Shown: positions 12,801 to 26,700 of the stretch, one piece after another
How the letters are laid out: each line of letters begins with the position of its first letter
How positions within the stretch are numbered: the first letter of the stretch is position 1
Origin: Bathymodiolus brooksi
Taxonomy: Eukaryota; Mollusca; Bivalvia; Mytilida; Modiolidae
Assembly (NCBI GenBank): GCA_963680875.1
Contig: OY804586.1
Location: 55,896,203 to 55,960,202, forward strand
Reading direction: 5' to 3'
DNA: 64,000 nt
Translations under genes and position numbers: made by a program
Notes under the pieces: generated by a model
Database searches by the model: none
What the model was told of the DNA's origin: nothing
Seen by the model: only the letters and a program-made list of their open reading frames with translations

Positions 12801-15800
12801 ATATCAAAATCGAAATAATTCATGGACGCCAGAATGTGTTTTGAGTTTTAACATGTGTTGGAGAATGTTAGTAAATTTTATCCACCAACCCATGTTAAAA
12901 CTCAAAACACATTCTGGCTTCCATGATTTATTTCTTAAATTTACGATCCAATCATATATTTGTCAACTGAAAAGTAGACGACCCGTGCATCCCTGTTTAA
13001 GCGGCACGTCTCTGTTTACCATTAGGAAATAACCCCCTCCATGCACTGTTAACGTTATATAGGGTACACAAGTACGGACAAGCTAATCCAAGTATTATAT
13101 CCTTATAAAAGCTAATACTCTTGGATATTTAAAAAAGTAATTAACAGAGAAATATGGGCAACATATGGTACGTAAAATAACTTTACGCCCCATGTAACGC
13201 CCATATCATACATGATATTATTTGAAATCATGTATATATACTGAATATTACATGTCAAAATCTGTATCACATGCCGTATCAACCCGAGAACCCTATAGGT
13301 CGAGGGTTGATACGGCATGTGATACAGATTTTGACATGTAATGTTCATTATATCATATAGTTTAACCATGCCTTTGATAATACACGTATTTAGATATTCA
13401 CTATATTTCTATCTGAATAGAGTTACTTACCCTTTCAAATTTATGTTTTTTTAAATTTCTTTCATATGTATTCAAATTGTTATATTTGTAAGTCTTGGTC
13501 CAATTCTAATATTTATATACATACATAACAATTCCAAAAATCTGAAAAATCTATTGTAAAATTTTAATTGTTATGCTTAATTTGAATTTGTTGTAACCAA
13601 ATCTTATCTTCTGTAACACTTTTCAAATTTAAAGAGGTATATAATGCGGCATTCGAAGAAGACACCCATACGATATAGGGTATGCGATATAGATCTAGGG
13701 GTGCGATATAGGGTAAACGATATAGGCTTGGGACAATCATTGATAATGCATATACAAAACACCTGTATTTTAATCTAAATATATGATATAAATGTTAATC
13801 AAAGTACCTGGAACTTTATTAACCTGTTACTAATAACTATAAACACTTTTGCACATTAGTAAGCAGGAGTTACTTACCATCCCGGAGCACTTTAGTTCTC
13901 CCCTGGCAGGAGTTACTTACTATCCCGGAGCACCTTAGTTCTCCCCTGGCAGGAGTTACTTACCATTCCGGAGCACCTTAGTTTTCCCCTGGCAGGAGTT
14001 ACTTACCATTCCGGAGCACCTTAGTTCTCCCCTGGCAGGAGTTACTTACCATTCCGGAGCACCTTAGTTCTCCCCTGGCAGGAGTTACTTACCATTCCGG
14101 AGCACCTTAGTTCTCCCCTAGCAGGAGTTACTTACCATCCCGGAGCGCCTTTGTTCTCCCCTGGCAGGAGTTACTTACCATCCCGGAGCACCTTAATTCT
14201 CCCCTAGCAGGAGTTACTTACCATCCCGGAGCACCTTAGTTCTCCCCTGGCAGGAGTTACTTACCATCCCGGAGCACCTTAGTACGTACCCTACCTATTC
14301 GTGTATTGCAGTACGAAAACGACACACATTCATGGCAAACTTTATGACATAATGTTGTATCGAGTATATCTCGCTTGTGCGGGATTCGAACTCACAACGT
14401 TATTGGTGATAGTCATTGATTGCATAGGTAGTCATTATAAATCCAACTACCATACGATCACGACCACGATGACCCGTACTATGTATTTTTATCGGTAATT
14501 TGTTACACTTTTCTTTGATCTTTACTACCCGATAAATTTAGTAACAACGTTCAGTTGACCACCAACTCGTGATACTAGAAATTATCAGCTGTTGGTCATT
14601 TGTCATGCACGGTCTAACTAAACATTTCATTAAAAAAAAGAGGTCAAAACACAACAAAGAAATCACAAAGCTGTGTTAAAATTGTGAAATTACCGATATG
14701 GACCTGATAATCCTTGTCTTGAGAAAAAAAATATTAATAATTAATATATATCGAAGTCTTACATTCTGATTTGATTGATACCGGTAACAATTAACATGCA
14801 TAATTATTTTGTGTCGCCTTAACCCTTTAATGAGTGTAATTCTTGCTCACAATATTATAATAACATTACTTTTAGTAACACTAATCAAATAAAAAACAAA
14901 CAATACTACACTGTCTAATAGAACAATCTTAGAAAGAAACAAACAATACTACACTGTCTAATAGAACAATCTTAGAAAGAAACAAACAATACTACACTGT
15001 CCGATAGAACAATCTTAGAAAGAAACAAACAATAGTACACTGTCCAATAGAACAATCTTAGAAAGAAACAAACAATACTACACTGTCTGATAGAACAATC
15101 TTAGAAAGAAACAAACAATACTACACTGTCTAATAGAACAATCTTAGAAAGAAACAAACAATAGTACACTGTCAAATAGAACAATCTTAGAAAGAAACAA
15201 ACAATACTACACTGTCTGATAGAACAATCTTAGAAAGAAACAAACAATACTACACTGTCTAATAGAACAATCTTAGAAAGAAACAAACAATACTACACTG
15301 TCAAATAGAACAATCTTAGAAAGAAACAAACAATACTACATTGTCTAATAGAGCAATCTTAGAAAGAAACAAACAATACTACACTGTCAAATAGAACAAT
15401 CTTAGAAAGAAACAAACAATACTACACTGTCCGATAGAACAATCTTAGAAAGAAACAAACAATACTACACTGTCCAATAGAACAATCTTAGAAAGAAACA
15501 AACAATACTACACTGTCAAATAGAACAATCTTAGAAAGAAACAAACAATACTACACTGTCCGATAGAACAATCTTAGAAAGAAACAAACAATACTACGCT
15601 GTCCAATAGAACAATATTAGAAAGAAACAAACAATACTACACTGTCCGATAGAACAATCTTAGAAAGAAACAAACAATACTACGCTGTCCAATAGAGCAA
15701 TCTTAGAAAGAAACAAACAATACTACACTGTCCGATAGAACAATCTTAGAAAGAAACAAACAATACTACACTGTCCAATAGAACAATCTTAGAAAGAAAC

Positions 15801-18800
15801 AAACAATACTACACTGTCTAATAGAGCAATCTTAGAAAGAAACAAACAATACTACACTGTCAAATAGAACAATCTTAGAAAGAAACAAACAATACTACAC
15901 TGTCTGATAGAACAATCTTAGAAAGAAACAAACAATACTACACTGTCTAATAGAACAATCTTAGAAAGAAACAAACAATACTACACTGTCTAATAGAACA
16001 ATCTTAGAAACAAACAAACAATACTACACTGTCCAATAGAACAATCTTAGAAAGAAACAAACAATACTACACTGTCTAATAGAGCAATCTTAGAAAGAAA
16101 CAAACAATACTACACTGTCTGATAGAACAATCTTAGAAAGAAACAAACAATACTACACTGTCTAATAGAACAATCTTAGAAAGAAACAAACAATACTACA
16201 CTGTCCAATAGAACAATCTTAGAAAGAAACAAACAAACAATACTACACTGTCTAATAGAGCAATCTTAGAAAGAAACAAACAATACTACACTGTCTGATA
16301 GAACAATCTTAGAAAGAAACAAACAATACTACACTGTCTAATAGAACAATCTTAGAAAGAAACAAACAATACTACACTGTCCAATAGAACAATCTTAGAA
16401 AGAAACAAGCAATACTACACTGTCTAATAGAACAATCTTAGAAAGAAACAAAAAATACTACACTGTCCGATAGAACAATCTTAGAAAGAAACAAACAATA
16501 CTACACTGTCCAATAGAACAATCTTAGAAAGAAACATACAATACTACACTGTCCAATAGAACAATCTTAGAAAGAAACAAACAATACTACACTGTCTGAT
16601 AGAACAATCTTAGAAAGAAACAAACAATACTACACTGTCTGATAGAACAATCTTAGAAAGAAACAAACAATACTACACTGTCTAATAGAACAATCTTAGA
16701 AAGAAACAAACAATACTACACTGTCAAATAGAACAATCTTAGAAAGAAACAAACAATACTACACTGTCCGATAGAACAATCTTAGAAAGAAACAAACAAT
16801 ACTACACTGTCTAATAGAACAATCTTAGAAAGAAACAAACAATACTACACTGTCAAATAGAACAATCTTAGAAAGAAACAAACAATACTACACTGTCAAA
16901 TAGAACAATCTTAGAAAGAAACAAACAATACTACACTGTCAAATAGAACAATCTTAGAAAGAAACAAACAATACTACACTGTCCGATAGAACAATCTTAG
17001 AAAGAAACAAACAATACTACACTGTCCAATAGAACAATCTTAGAAAGAAACAAACAATACTAAACTGTCAAATAGAACAATCTTAGAAAGAAACAAACAA
17101 TACTACACTGTCTGATAGAACAATCTTAGAAAGAAACAAACAATACTACGCTGTCCAATAGAACAATATTAGAAAGAAACAAACAATACTACACTGTCCG
17201 ATAGAACAATCTTAGAAAGAAACAAACAATACTACGCTGTCCAATAGAGCAATCTTAGAAAGAAACAAACAATACTACACTGTCCGATAGAACAATCTTA
17301 GAAAGAAACAAACAATACTACACTGTCCAATAGAACAATCTTAGAAAGAAACAAACAATACTACACTGTCTAATAGAGCAATCTTAGAAAGAAACAAACA
17401 ATACTACACTGTCAAATAGAACAATCTTAGAAAGAAACAAACAATACTACACTGTCTGATAGAACAATCTTAGAAAGAAACAAACAATACTACACTGTCT
17501 AATAGAACAATCTTAGAAAGAAACAAACAATACTACACTGTCCAATAGAACAATCTTAGAAACAAACAAACAATACTACACTGTCCAATAGAACAATCTT
17601 AGAAAGAAACAAACAATACTACACTGTCCGATAGAACAATCTTAGAAAGAAACAAACAATACTACACTGTCTGATAGAACAATCTTAGAAAGAAACAAAC
17701 AATACTACACTGTCTAATAGAACAATCTTAGAAAGAAACAAACAATACTACACTGTCCAATAGAACAATCTTAGAAAGAAACAAACAAACAATACTACAC
17801 TGTCTAATAGAGCAATCTTAGAAAGAAACAAACAATACTACACTGTCTGATAGAACAATCTTAGAAAGAAACAAACAATACTACACTGTCTAATAGAACA
17901 ATCTTAGAAACAAACAAACAATACTACACTGTCCAATAGAACAATCTTAGAAAGAAACAAGCAATACTACACTGTCTAATAGAACAATCTTAGAAAGAAA
18001 CAAACAATACTACACTGTCCGATAGAACAATCTTAGAAAGAAACAAACAATACTACACTGTCCAATAGAACAATCTTAGAAAGAAACATACAATACTACA
18101 CTGTCCAATAGAACAATCTTAGAAAGAAACAAACAATACTACACTGTCCAATAGAACAATCTTAGAAAGAAACAAACAATACTACACTGTCTGATAGAAC
18201 AATCTTAGAAAGAAACAAACAATACTACACTGTCTAATAGAACAATCTTAGAAAGAAACAAACAATACTACACTGTCAAATAGAACAATCTTAGAAAGAA
18301 ACAAACAATACTACACTGTCCGATAGAACAATCTTAGAAAGAAACAAACAATACTACACTGTCTAATAGAACAATCTTAGAAAGAAACAAACAATACTAC
18401 ACTGTCAAATAGAACAATCTTAGAAAGAAACAAACAATACTACACTGTCAAATAGAACAATCTTAGAAAGAAACAAACAATACTACACTGTCAAATAGAA
18501 CAATCTTAGAAAGAAACAAACAATACTACACTGTCCGATAGAACAATCTTAGAAAGAAACAAACAATACTACACTGTCCAATAGAACAATCTTAGAAAGA
18601 AACAAACAATACTACACTGTCAAATAGAACAATCTTAGAAAGAAACAAACAATACTACACTGTCCGATAGAACAATCTTAGAAAGAAACAAACAATACTA
18701 CGCTGTCCAATAGAACAATATTAGAAAGAAACAAACAATACTACACTGTCCGATAGAACAATCTTAGAAAGAAACAAACAATACTACGCTGTCCAATAGA

Positions 18801-21800
18801 GCAATCTTAGAAAGAAACAAACAATACTACACTGTCCGATAGAACAATCTTAGAAAGAAACAAACAATACTACACTGTCCAATAGAACAATCTTAGAAAG
18901 AAACAAACAATACTACACTGTCTAATAGAGCAATCTTAGAAAGAAACAAACAATACTACACTGTCAAATAGAACAATCCTAGAAAGAAACAAACAATACT
19001 ACACTCTCTGATAGAACAATCTTAGAAAGAAACAAACAATACTACACTGTCTAATAGAACAATCTTAGAAAGAAACAAACAATACTACACTGTCCAATAG
19101 AACAATCTTAGAAACAAACAAACAATACTACACTGTCCAATAGAACAATCTTAGAAAGAAACAAACAATACTACACTGTCAAATAGAGCAATCTTAGAAA
19201 GAAACAAACAATACTACACTGTCCGATAGAACAATCTTAGAAAGAAACAAACAATACTACACTGTCCAATAGAACAATCTTAGAAAGAAACAAACAATAC
19301 TACACTGTCTAATAGAGCAATCTTAGAAAGAAACAAACAATACTACACTGTCTGATAGAACAATCTTAGAAAGAAACAAACAATACTACACTGTCTAATA
19401 GAACAATCTTAGAAAGAAACAAACAATACTACACTGTCCAATAGAACAATCTTAGAAAGAAACAAACAAACAATACTACACTGTCTAATAGAGCAATCTT
19501 AGAAAGAAACAAACAATACTACACTGTCTGATAGAACAATCTTAGAAAGAAACAAACAATACTACACTGTCAAATAGAACAATCTTAGAAAGAAACAAAG
19601 AATACTACACTGTCCAATAGAACAATCTTAGAAAGAAACAAGCAATACTACACTGTCTAATAGAACAATCTTAGAAAGAAACAAACAATACTACACTGTC
19701 CGATAGAACAATCTTAGAAAGAAACAAACAATACTACACTGTCCAATAGAACAATCTTAGAAAGAAACATACAATACTACACTGTCCAATAGAACAATCT
19801 TAGAAAGAAACAAACAATACTACACTGTCCAATAGAACAATCTTAGAAAGAAACAAACAATGCTACACTGTCCAATAGAACAATCTTAGAAAGAAACAAA
19901 GAATACTACACTGTCCAATAGAACAATCTTAGAAAGAAACAAATTCGATACCACTAACACACAAATAAACTAATGTTATGTGCCCAAACCTCCTCTCTTA
20001 GTGAAATTTTGACGTCATCATCGTAGGATAATTTTCAATTGATATCTAACCGTTAAACTCAGCAATTTCTCAGCTATGTTAAAGAGAGAAGATGTTACAT
20101 TCGATAAGATGGTGATGAGGTCCGCTTTGTGGTAGACCGACACTCTTATTTGAATTTTGTTTTTGACAGTGCTAGCTCACTGAAACGACAGTTCGAGAAT
20201 AGACTTGTACATAGCTCCACTCAGAAACATTACCCTGAATCCGAGCCAACCATAGTGTTCTCCTTAATATTACTTGCTTAGCGGAGAAGCAGCAAATACC
20301 ATTTGATAGTCTTTTGTTTGATCTGATCGGGACTCGAACTCACAATCTATGAAAACCACACTCAAGACGATGACGTTAACCATTACACTACCGATGCAAT
20401 ATTAATAGAAGTACAAGCTGTAGCATTATATTACGTCAGAAAGTTGGATTGTTCTTTCACTTTAATATACAACATGTTGGGTAAATCTATGTTGACACAA
20501 GGCAACTGTATTGTATTGTATTTTCATTTGTCTAGTGGTTTTAATGCAGTTATTTTAAATAACATATGTCTGTGCAGAACATAATTATTAGAGGAAAAAA
20601 ATAAAATTAAGTATTATATAGCATTAATAGATATATATAACTACGGTTTTTTATTCTAGAATAGCAAGAAAAAATGCATTATAAAAGTTACAATTCAATA
20701 CAGCTGTCATTGATTCTTAAATCACTAGATAAAGCAAGGAACACAACACGTGTTCTTGCTGTCACATTCCACGTGTACTTTAAGAGTTTTACTAACCGCA
20801 TCGGTGGTATGATGGTTAGATGCTTGTCTCGAGTGGGGTAGATCGGATGTTCGAGCGAGCCAGGTCGGATCAAACCATAGATTATAAAATGTGTATGTAT
20901 AGCCCCTCTGCTAATAACGCAACATTAAGGAGTAAGAACAAAGACTTGAATCAGGATAATGTGTCGTGAAGTGAAGTGAAGTGAAGTGACATGTCTACCA
21001 GCGAACTGTTCTTTAAGTGAGCTAGCACTATTTTTTAAATTTCATCTAAGCGTGTTGAGATCTAGTACAAAGGGGCTATCTTTATCTCATATAAATGGAA
21101 GTTATTCTCACCATGACATGGCTAAAAATGCTTTATTACTTTTGAAGTTAAAAACGAAATGAGATTCATCATCTACACTATTATGGGTAGTATTATGAAA
21201 TTTAAAACCTTACTGAGAAAATTTTGAGGTACGCTATAAATCGAAAGATTGAAAAGCCAAATAATTTAAAAGTGTTTGGCAACAATAAAACTAAAGGGCC
21301 GATTAGTAAAATTACATTAAGGTCACCTATGCCTGAGGGAGGAGAACCTTAGTTTTGATTAAAATTACATTATTTAGGAACTGTAAATTTCTAGAGGAAA
21401 AATTATATTAGCAAACCATGTCAGTGGCGAAGTTTCGACTACGGTACTGGTCGGGTGGTAACCTCGGGACTAATAGTCCATCAGCAGAAGTATCGACTAC
21501 TGGTCGGATGGTAACCTCGGGACTAATAGTCCACCAGGAGAAGTATCGACTACTGGTCGAGTGGTAACCTCGGGACTAATAGTCCACCAGCAGAAGCATC
21601 GACTACTGGTCGGGTGGTAACCTCGGGACTAATAGTCCACCAGCAGATGTATCGACTACTGGTCGGGTGGTAACCTCGGGAATAATAGTCCACCAGTTGA
21701 TGTATCGACTACCGGTCGGGTGGTAACCTCGGGACTAATAGTCCACCAGCAGAAGCATCGACTACTGGTCGGGTGGTAACCTCGGGACTAATAGTCCACC

Positions 21801-22362
21801 AGCAGATGTATCGACTACTGGTCGGGTGGTAACCTCGGGAATAATAGTCCACCAGCAGATGTATCGACTACTGGTCGGGTGGTAACCTCGGGACTAATAG
21901 TCCACCAGTAGATGTATCGACTACCGGTCGGGTGGTAACCTCGGGACTAATAGTCCACCAGGAGATGTATCGACTACTGGTCGGGTGGTAACCTCGGGAC
22001 TAATAGTCCACCAGGAGATGTATCGACTACTGGTCGAGTGGTAACCTCGGGACTAATAGTCCACCAGGAGATGTATCGACTACTGGTGGAGTGGTAACCT
22101 CGGGACTAATAGTCCACCAGCAGAAGTATCGACTACTGGTCGGGTGGTAACCTCGGGACTAATAGTCCACCAGGAGATGTATCGACTACTGGTCGGGTGG
22201 TAACCTCGGGACTAATAGTCCACCAGGAGATGTATCGACTACTGGTCGGGTGGTAACCTCGGGACTAATAGTCCACCAGGAGATGTATCGACTACTGGTC
22301 GGGTGGTAACCTCGGGACTAATAGACTTATTGAGTGTTTAGTCGATATATTTTAATTAATTG

Positions 22363-22421
<59 letters not shown>

Positions 22422-23758
22422 GTTTAACGCCAACTTGAGGAAAGCCACTGGATGCATACGTAGACATCCAATTTTTATACGCCGGGGGGCATATCGGCGC
22501 TTAAGAGATTGAAAATAAAACGTAACCGGTAATGACGGAATAATATAACACATCACATCAGCAGAAGTCACTCCTCTGATAAACCCGTACTTAGCACACT
22601 GATCACGAGGTTTGGTATTTAACGCCACTTTCAATGATATTTCAGTTACATCGTGGCGGCCAGTTTCATTGGTGGAAGTAACCGCAGTTCCCGGAGAAAA
22701 CCATCGATCTGTCACAAGTCATGGACAAACTTTATAACATAATGTTGTATCGAGTACACCTCACCATGAACGGGATTCGAACTCACAATTTTCGTGGTTA
22801 TAGGCACTGATTGCACATGTAGTTGTAAATCCAGCTACCATACGTATACGATCACGACCATGACGGCCACGCATACTGAGAAACATGGTGGACAAATACT
22901 ACAAAACAAAAGACGAATACGGTTTATTTGAACTGAAAACATCTTCCTGTCACGTGATTTGGTATTAAATATACAATATACGTATATTATTGGAAAAATT
23001 AAAAAAATATAGATATGTAGGAGCTTTAGGAACAGGTAGAAAAGCGAGTCCTTATGAGCTTTTCTATCCTGTTTCTCAGCAAGTACAAACTAATTTTATC
23101 ATATTAACGACAATGTACGTATATTGTGTTTATCCTGCAATACTAGAATCAAAAAAGTACAAAAAAACTGCCAAATCGTCAACCCTTATACTTATTTCTT
23201 TCTGTCGCTCTACACGAACCAGGTGCCAGAAAAGTTTTATAAGGTCTATAACTAAAATAATCGTCAGCCCTTATACTTATTTCTTTCTGTTGTTCTACAC
23301 GAACCATGTACTAGAAATGCTTTATTAGGTCTGTAACTAAATAACACTAAAGTTTATTTGATCCCCTTTATTAGTATTCAAAATCATCCATTTGCAGGAT
23401 AAAAAGCCAAAGGGAGATTTTACAGCTAGAAGCGTCCTAATCCTAGTATAATTTAACCCAAAGGATAAGGATGTAAATTTACGGTTGATCAATTTAAAAT
23501 CGGACTTCAAAGGGCGACATCTTGTATTTTAGAAACGTTTTACGGCTGTCGAATGATTTTTATTCACTTTTAACCGATGTAATGTTGTATCAATGATTTA
23601 ACCTTATGAAATTATTGGACAAATTTAACGCGAAAGTAGGCATGTAAGTTTGAATGAAACTGTGCATGGTTAATATCCTTTAGTGTAACAATTTCTGAGA
23701 ATATGTCCTTAATTAACGCTACGATATAGCTGAAATATTGCTAAAGTTGGTGTTAAAC

Positions 23759-23793
<35 letters not shown>

Positions 23794-26700
23794 TGTCCTT
23801 AATTAAACACATAGTCCACGATTGTATTTAGATCTCTATAAAAAAGATATAAATAAACTGTAGGTTGGGTTTTTAACGCCACTTTCAACAATATTTCAGT
23901 TATATCGTGGCGGTCAGTTTTAATTTTGGAGGAAACCAGAGTACCCGGAGTAAACCACCGACCTGTCGCAAGTCACGGACAAACTTTATCACATAATGTT
24001 GATCGAGATTCGAACTCTCAACATCAGCGGGGATAGGCACTGATTGCATAGGTAGTTGTAAATCCAACTACCATACGATCACGGCCACGACGGTCCCTTA
24101 AGTTTGAATGAAACTGTGCATGGTTAATATTTAGTGTGACAATTTCTGAGGATATGTTCTTAATTAACGCCACGATATAGCTGAAATATTGCTAAAGTTG
24201 GCGTTAAATATCAACCAATCAATCAATTAATCACTATGTGTTTATAGAGTACGATCTTTTTTTAGATCTAAATACTTTGACGGGGGATATATTAAAAACA
24301 TAAATAAACTGTATACCGAATAGACGGTGTGTGAATTTCGGAATACCCACTCCCCCTCCCCACTTTTTTTTGTCTTGCAACGGGTGACAAAACGATACAT
24401 ACATTTCATCTTTCTTTTACTTGCAAATAGATACGACAGGATAATTGGTAAATCTAATAGTTAGACTCGTGAATTCTGATAAATATTAGAGCTAGGGATA
24501 TGGTGTTTAACGCCACTTGCAACAATATTTCTGTTATATCGTGGCAGTCAGTTTTATTGGCTGGAGGAAACCGGAATACCCGAAAAATAAACCCACCGAC
24601 CTGCCGCAATTCACTGACAAACTTGATCACATAATGTTGTATCGAATACACCTCTCCTGAGTGGGAACTGGACTCAAGATCTGTGGATTACGGTATCACA
24701 GTAAGCCCTCCGAATTCATCTTGAATACAACTTAACATGAGAATGCAATACATTAGATGGGGACGGATGGTGGTTGTGAGTTTATGGCTTACCGGCACTT
24801 TCAACACATCTCCATGAACGGGGTTCGAACTCACAACTTTAGTTGAAGTGCATGTACATGTATATTTGAAATGAAATAACTTTATCCTACTATAAATTAT
24901 GCTAAAAATAATTTGGTAGAATGTCTTGTATTGGTATCTGGCCCCTTAAGGAAATATCGTTCTGCTTGCAGGTTTTCAAATAAATAACTATTATTGAGAA
25001 TATTTGTAGACTAGTTCCACTAAAAACATTTTAACTTAAAAACTTGACCGCCAGACTATGTTTGCTTAGTACCTCATACTTCCTGTTGTTTCGATTCGGA
25101 CCGGCTTTCTGATTGGCTCCTCAAAACTCGAATAACCTAGTCGTTACGTGTATTTATTCCGAATCAATTCTGTCGCTACATCATGAGATTATTGTCGACA
25201 GAAGGCACAGTAATTATCCGAGTTAACCTGCTGTTCCATTAATTAAATTTGCGGCGAGCGCGCGAATAGTCTAGTTTTAGTGGCTAATCAATGTAAAAAT
25301 CACATGAAGCATTGCATTGTTTTTTTCTTCTTGTTGACATGTTTAAATTTCTGTGCATTCACCCAGGCTTTAATGTAGTGTCAGTAGGAAGTCGGAATAT
25401 AACGACTGGATTATTCGGGTTAATAGAAGGGCTCGGGTGGCTCAATGAATTAGATAGTTGGATTACCTAACAACTCATACAAGCCTATCACCAATACGGC
25501 CTGGGTTCGCGCCCAGATTTGTAAATTACTAAAAGGTGCACTCGACTCGAAGCCGCAAGTGATAATGTTTACCAGTTGCTTGCCCATTGTCGATGGTTCT
25601 CTCAGGGTACTCCGGCTTCTTCCACCACTAAAACTAAAACAATCAATCAATCGGGTTAATAAATACATGTAGGTGTTAGGTGTAGGTCTTTTTCATTTAT
25701 TAACTTAGACACATACGGATATGTCTAAGTTAATAATAATAATAATTCTTTATTAGCACAACTTACACCCAATCAATTTTGAAAAAATCCACGCCAAGAT
25801 AAAGCTGAAATACTGCTAAAGTTGGCGTTTCAAAAACAATCAATGGAGCAGGAACTTGTCACCCTTCCGGAGCATATGAGTTTCACCCTTTTAAATAGTG
25901 GGTTCGTGTTTCTCGATCTTTCGTTGTCCGTGTAGTGCTTTGTAGATCGTTGTTTGTCCATTTTCTTTTTGGCCATTGTGTTGTCTATCCTTCTTCGATT
26001 TACGGGTTCTGATTCAGGGGCGTATCCAGGATTTCAAGTTAGGGGGGGGCGCGCTTAAAAAAATCGCGCCGAGCGGAGGGAGGCGCGAAAATTTTTGGGG
26101 TATTTCGTGTGAAAAATGACGATTTTACGCCAAAAAATCATATTTTTTCCAATTTTAGGGGGGGGGGCGCGCCGGGTGCGCCCCCCTCTGGATCCGCCCC
26201 TATGATTTCCCCTTTGGTATCTTTAAATTCTTTTTAGGGACCGACCATTTAACTTGCAGGGGGGGGCTATGGGTTTTTTTCTCGTTCAGAATTTTTTTTT
26301 CGGACAACACGAGAGTTAGAATATTTTTTTTTCCCAGAATTTAACATTAGGTTATATGACAACTCTGAATCACATTTTTTTTTTCCTCCGCCAAAATCAG
26401 AATATTTTTTCAGCAACATTGGGAATCAGAATATTTTTTTAGAAAAAAAACATAGCCCCCCCCCCCCCCCCTGGAAGTTAAATGGTCCGTCCCTTAGTAG
26501 TGCACACAAATGACCAAGGTCAAGTGAACACGTCGCACAAAGTTCAGCTTATTTACTTAAATACTACGTAATACACAACACAATGGCGGTATGTAAATAA
26601 GTAGAATCATGTGACTGCTACAAAATGTCACGGAAATATGTTAATAAATTCATTTGAACACCGAGAAATATAATAAATGGATAGACAAGAACTTCAAGAA

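Noticed and set aside
14898..19942. CRISPR-like array
   Set aside because: Units are uniformly 43 bp with no unique spacers, and the context is a eukaryotic intron.
22356..22715. 119-codon - strand ORF with NQSI repeats
   Set aside because: The repeats come from the GATT microsatellite and the remainder from SINE sequence.
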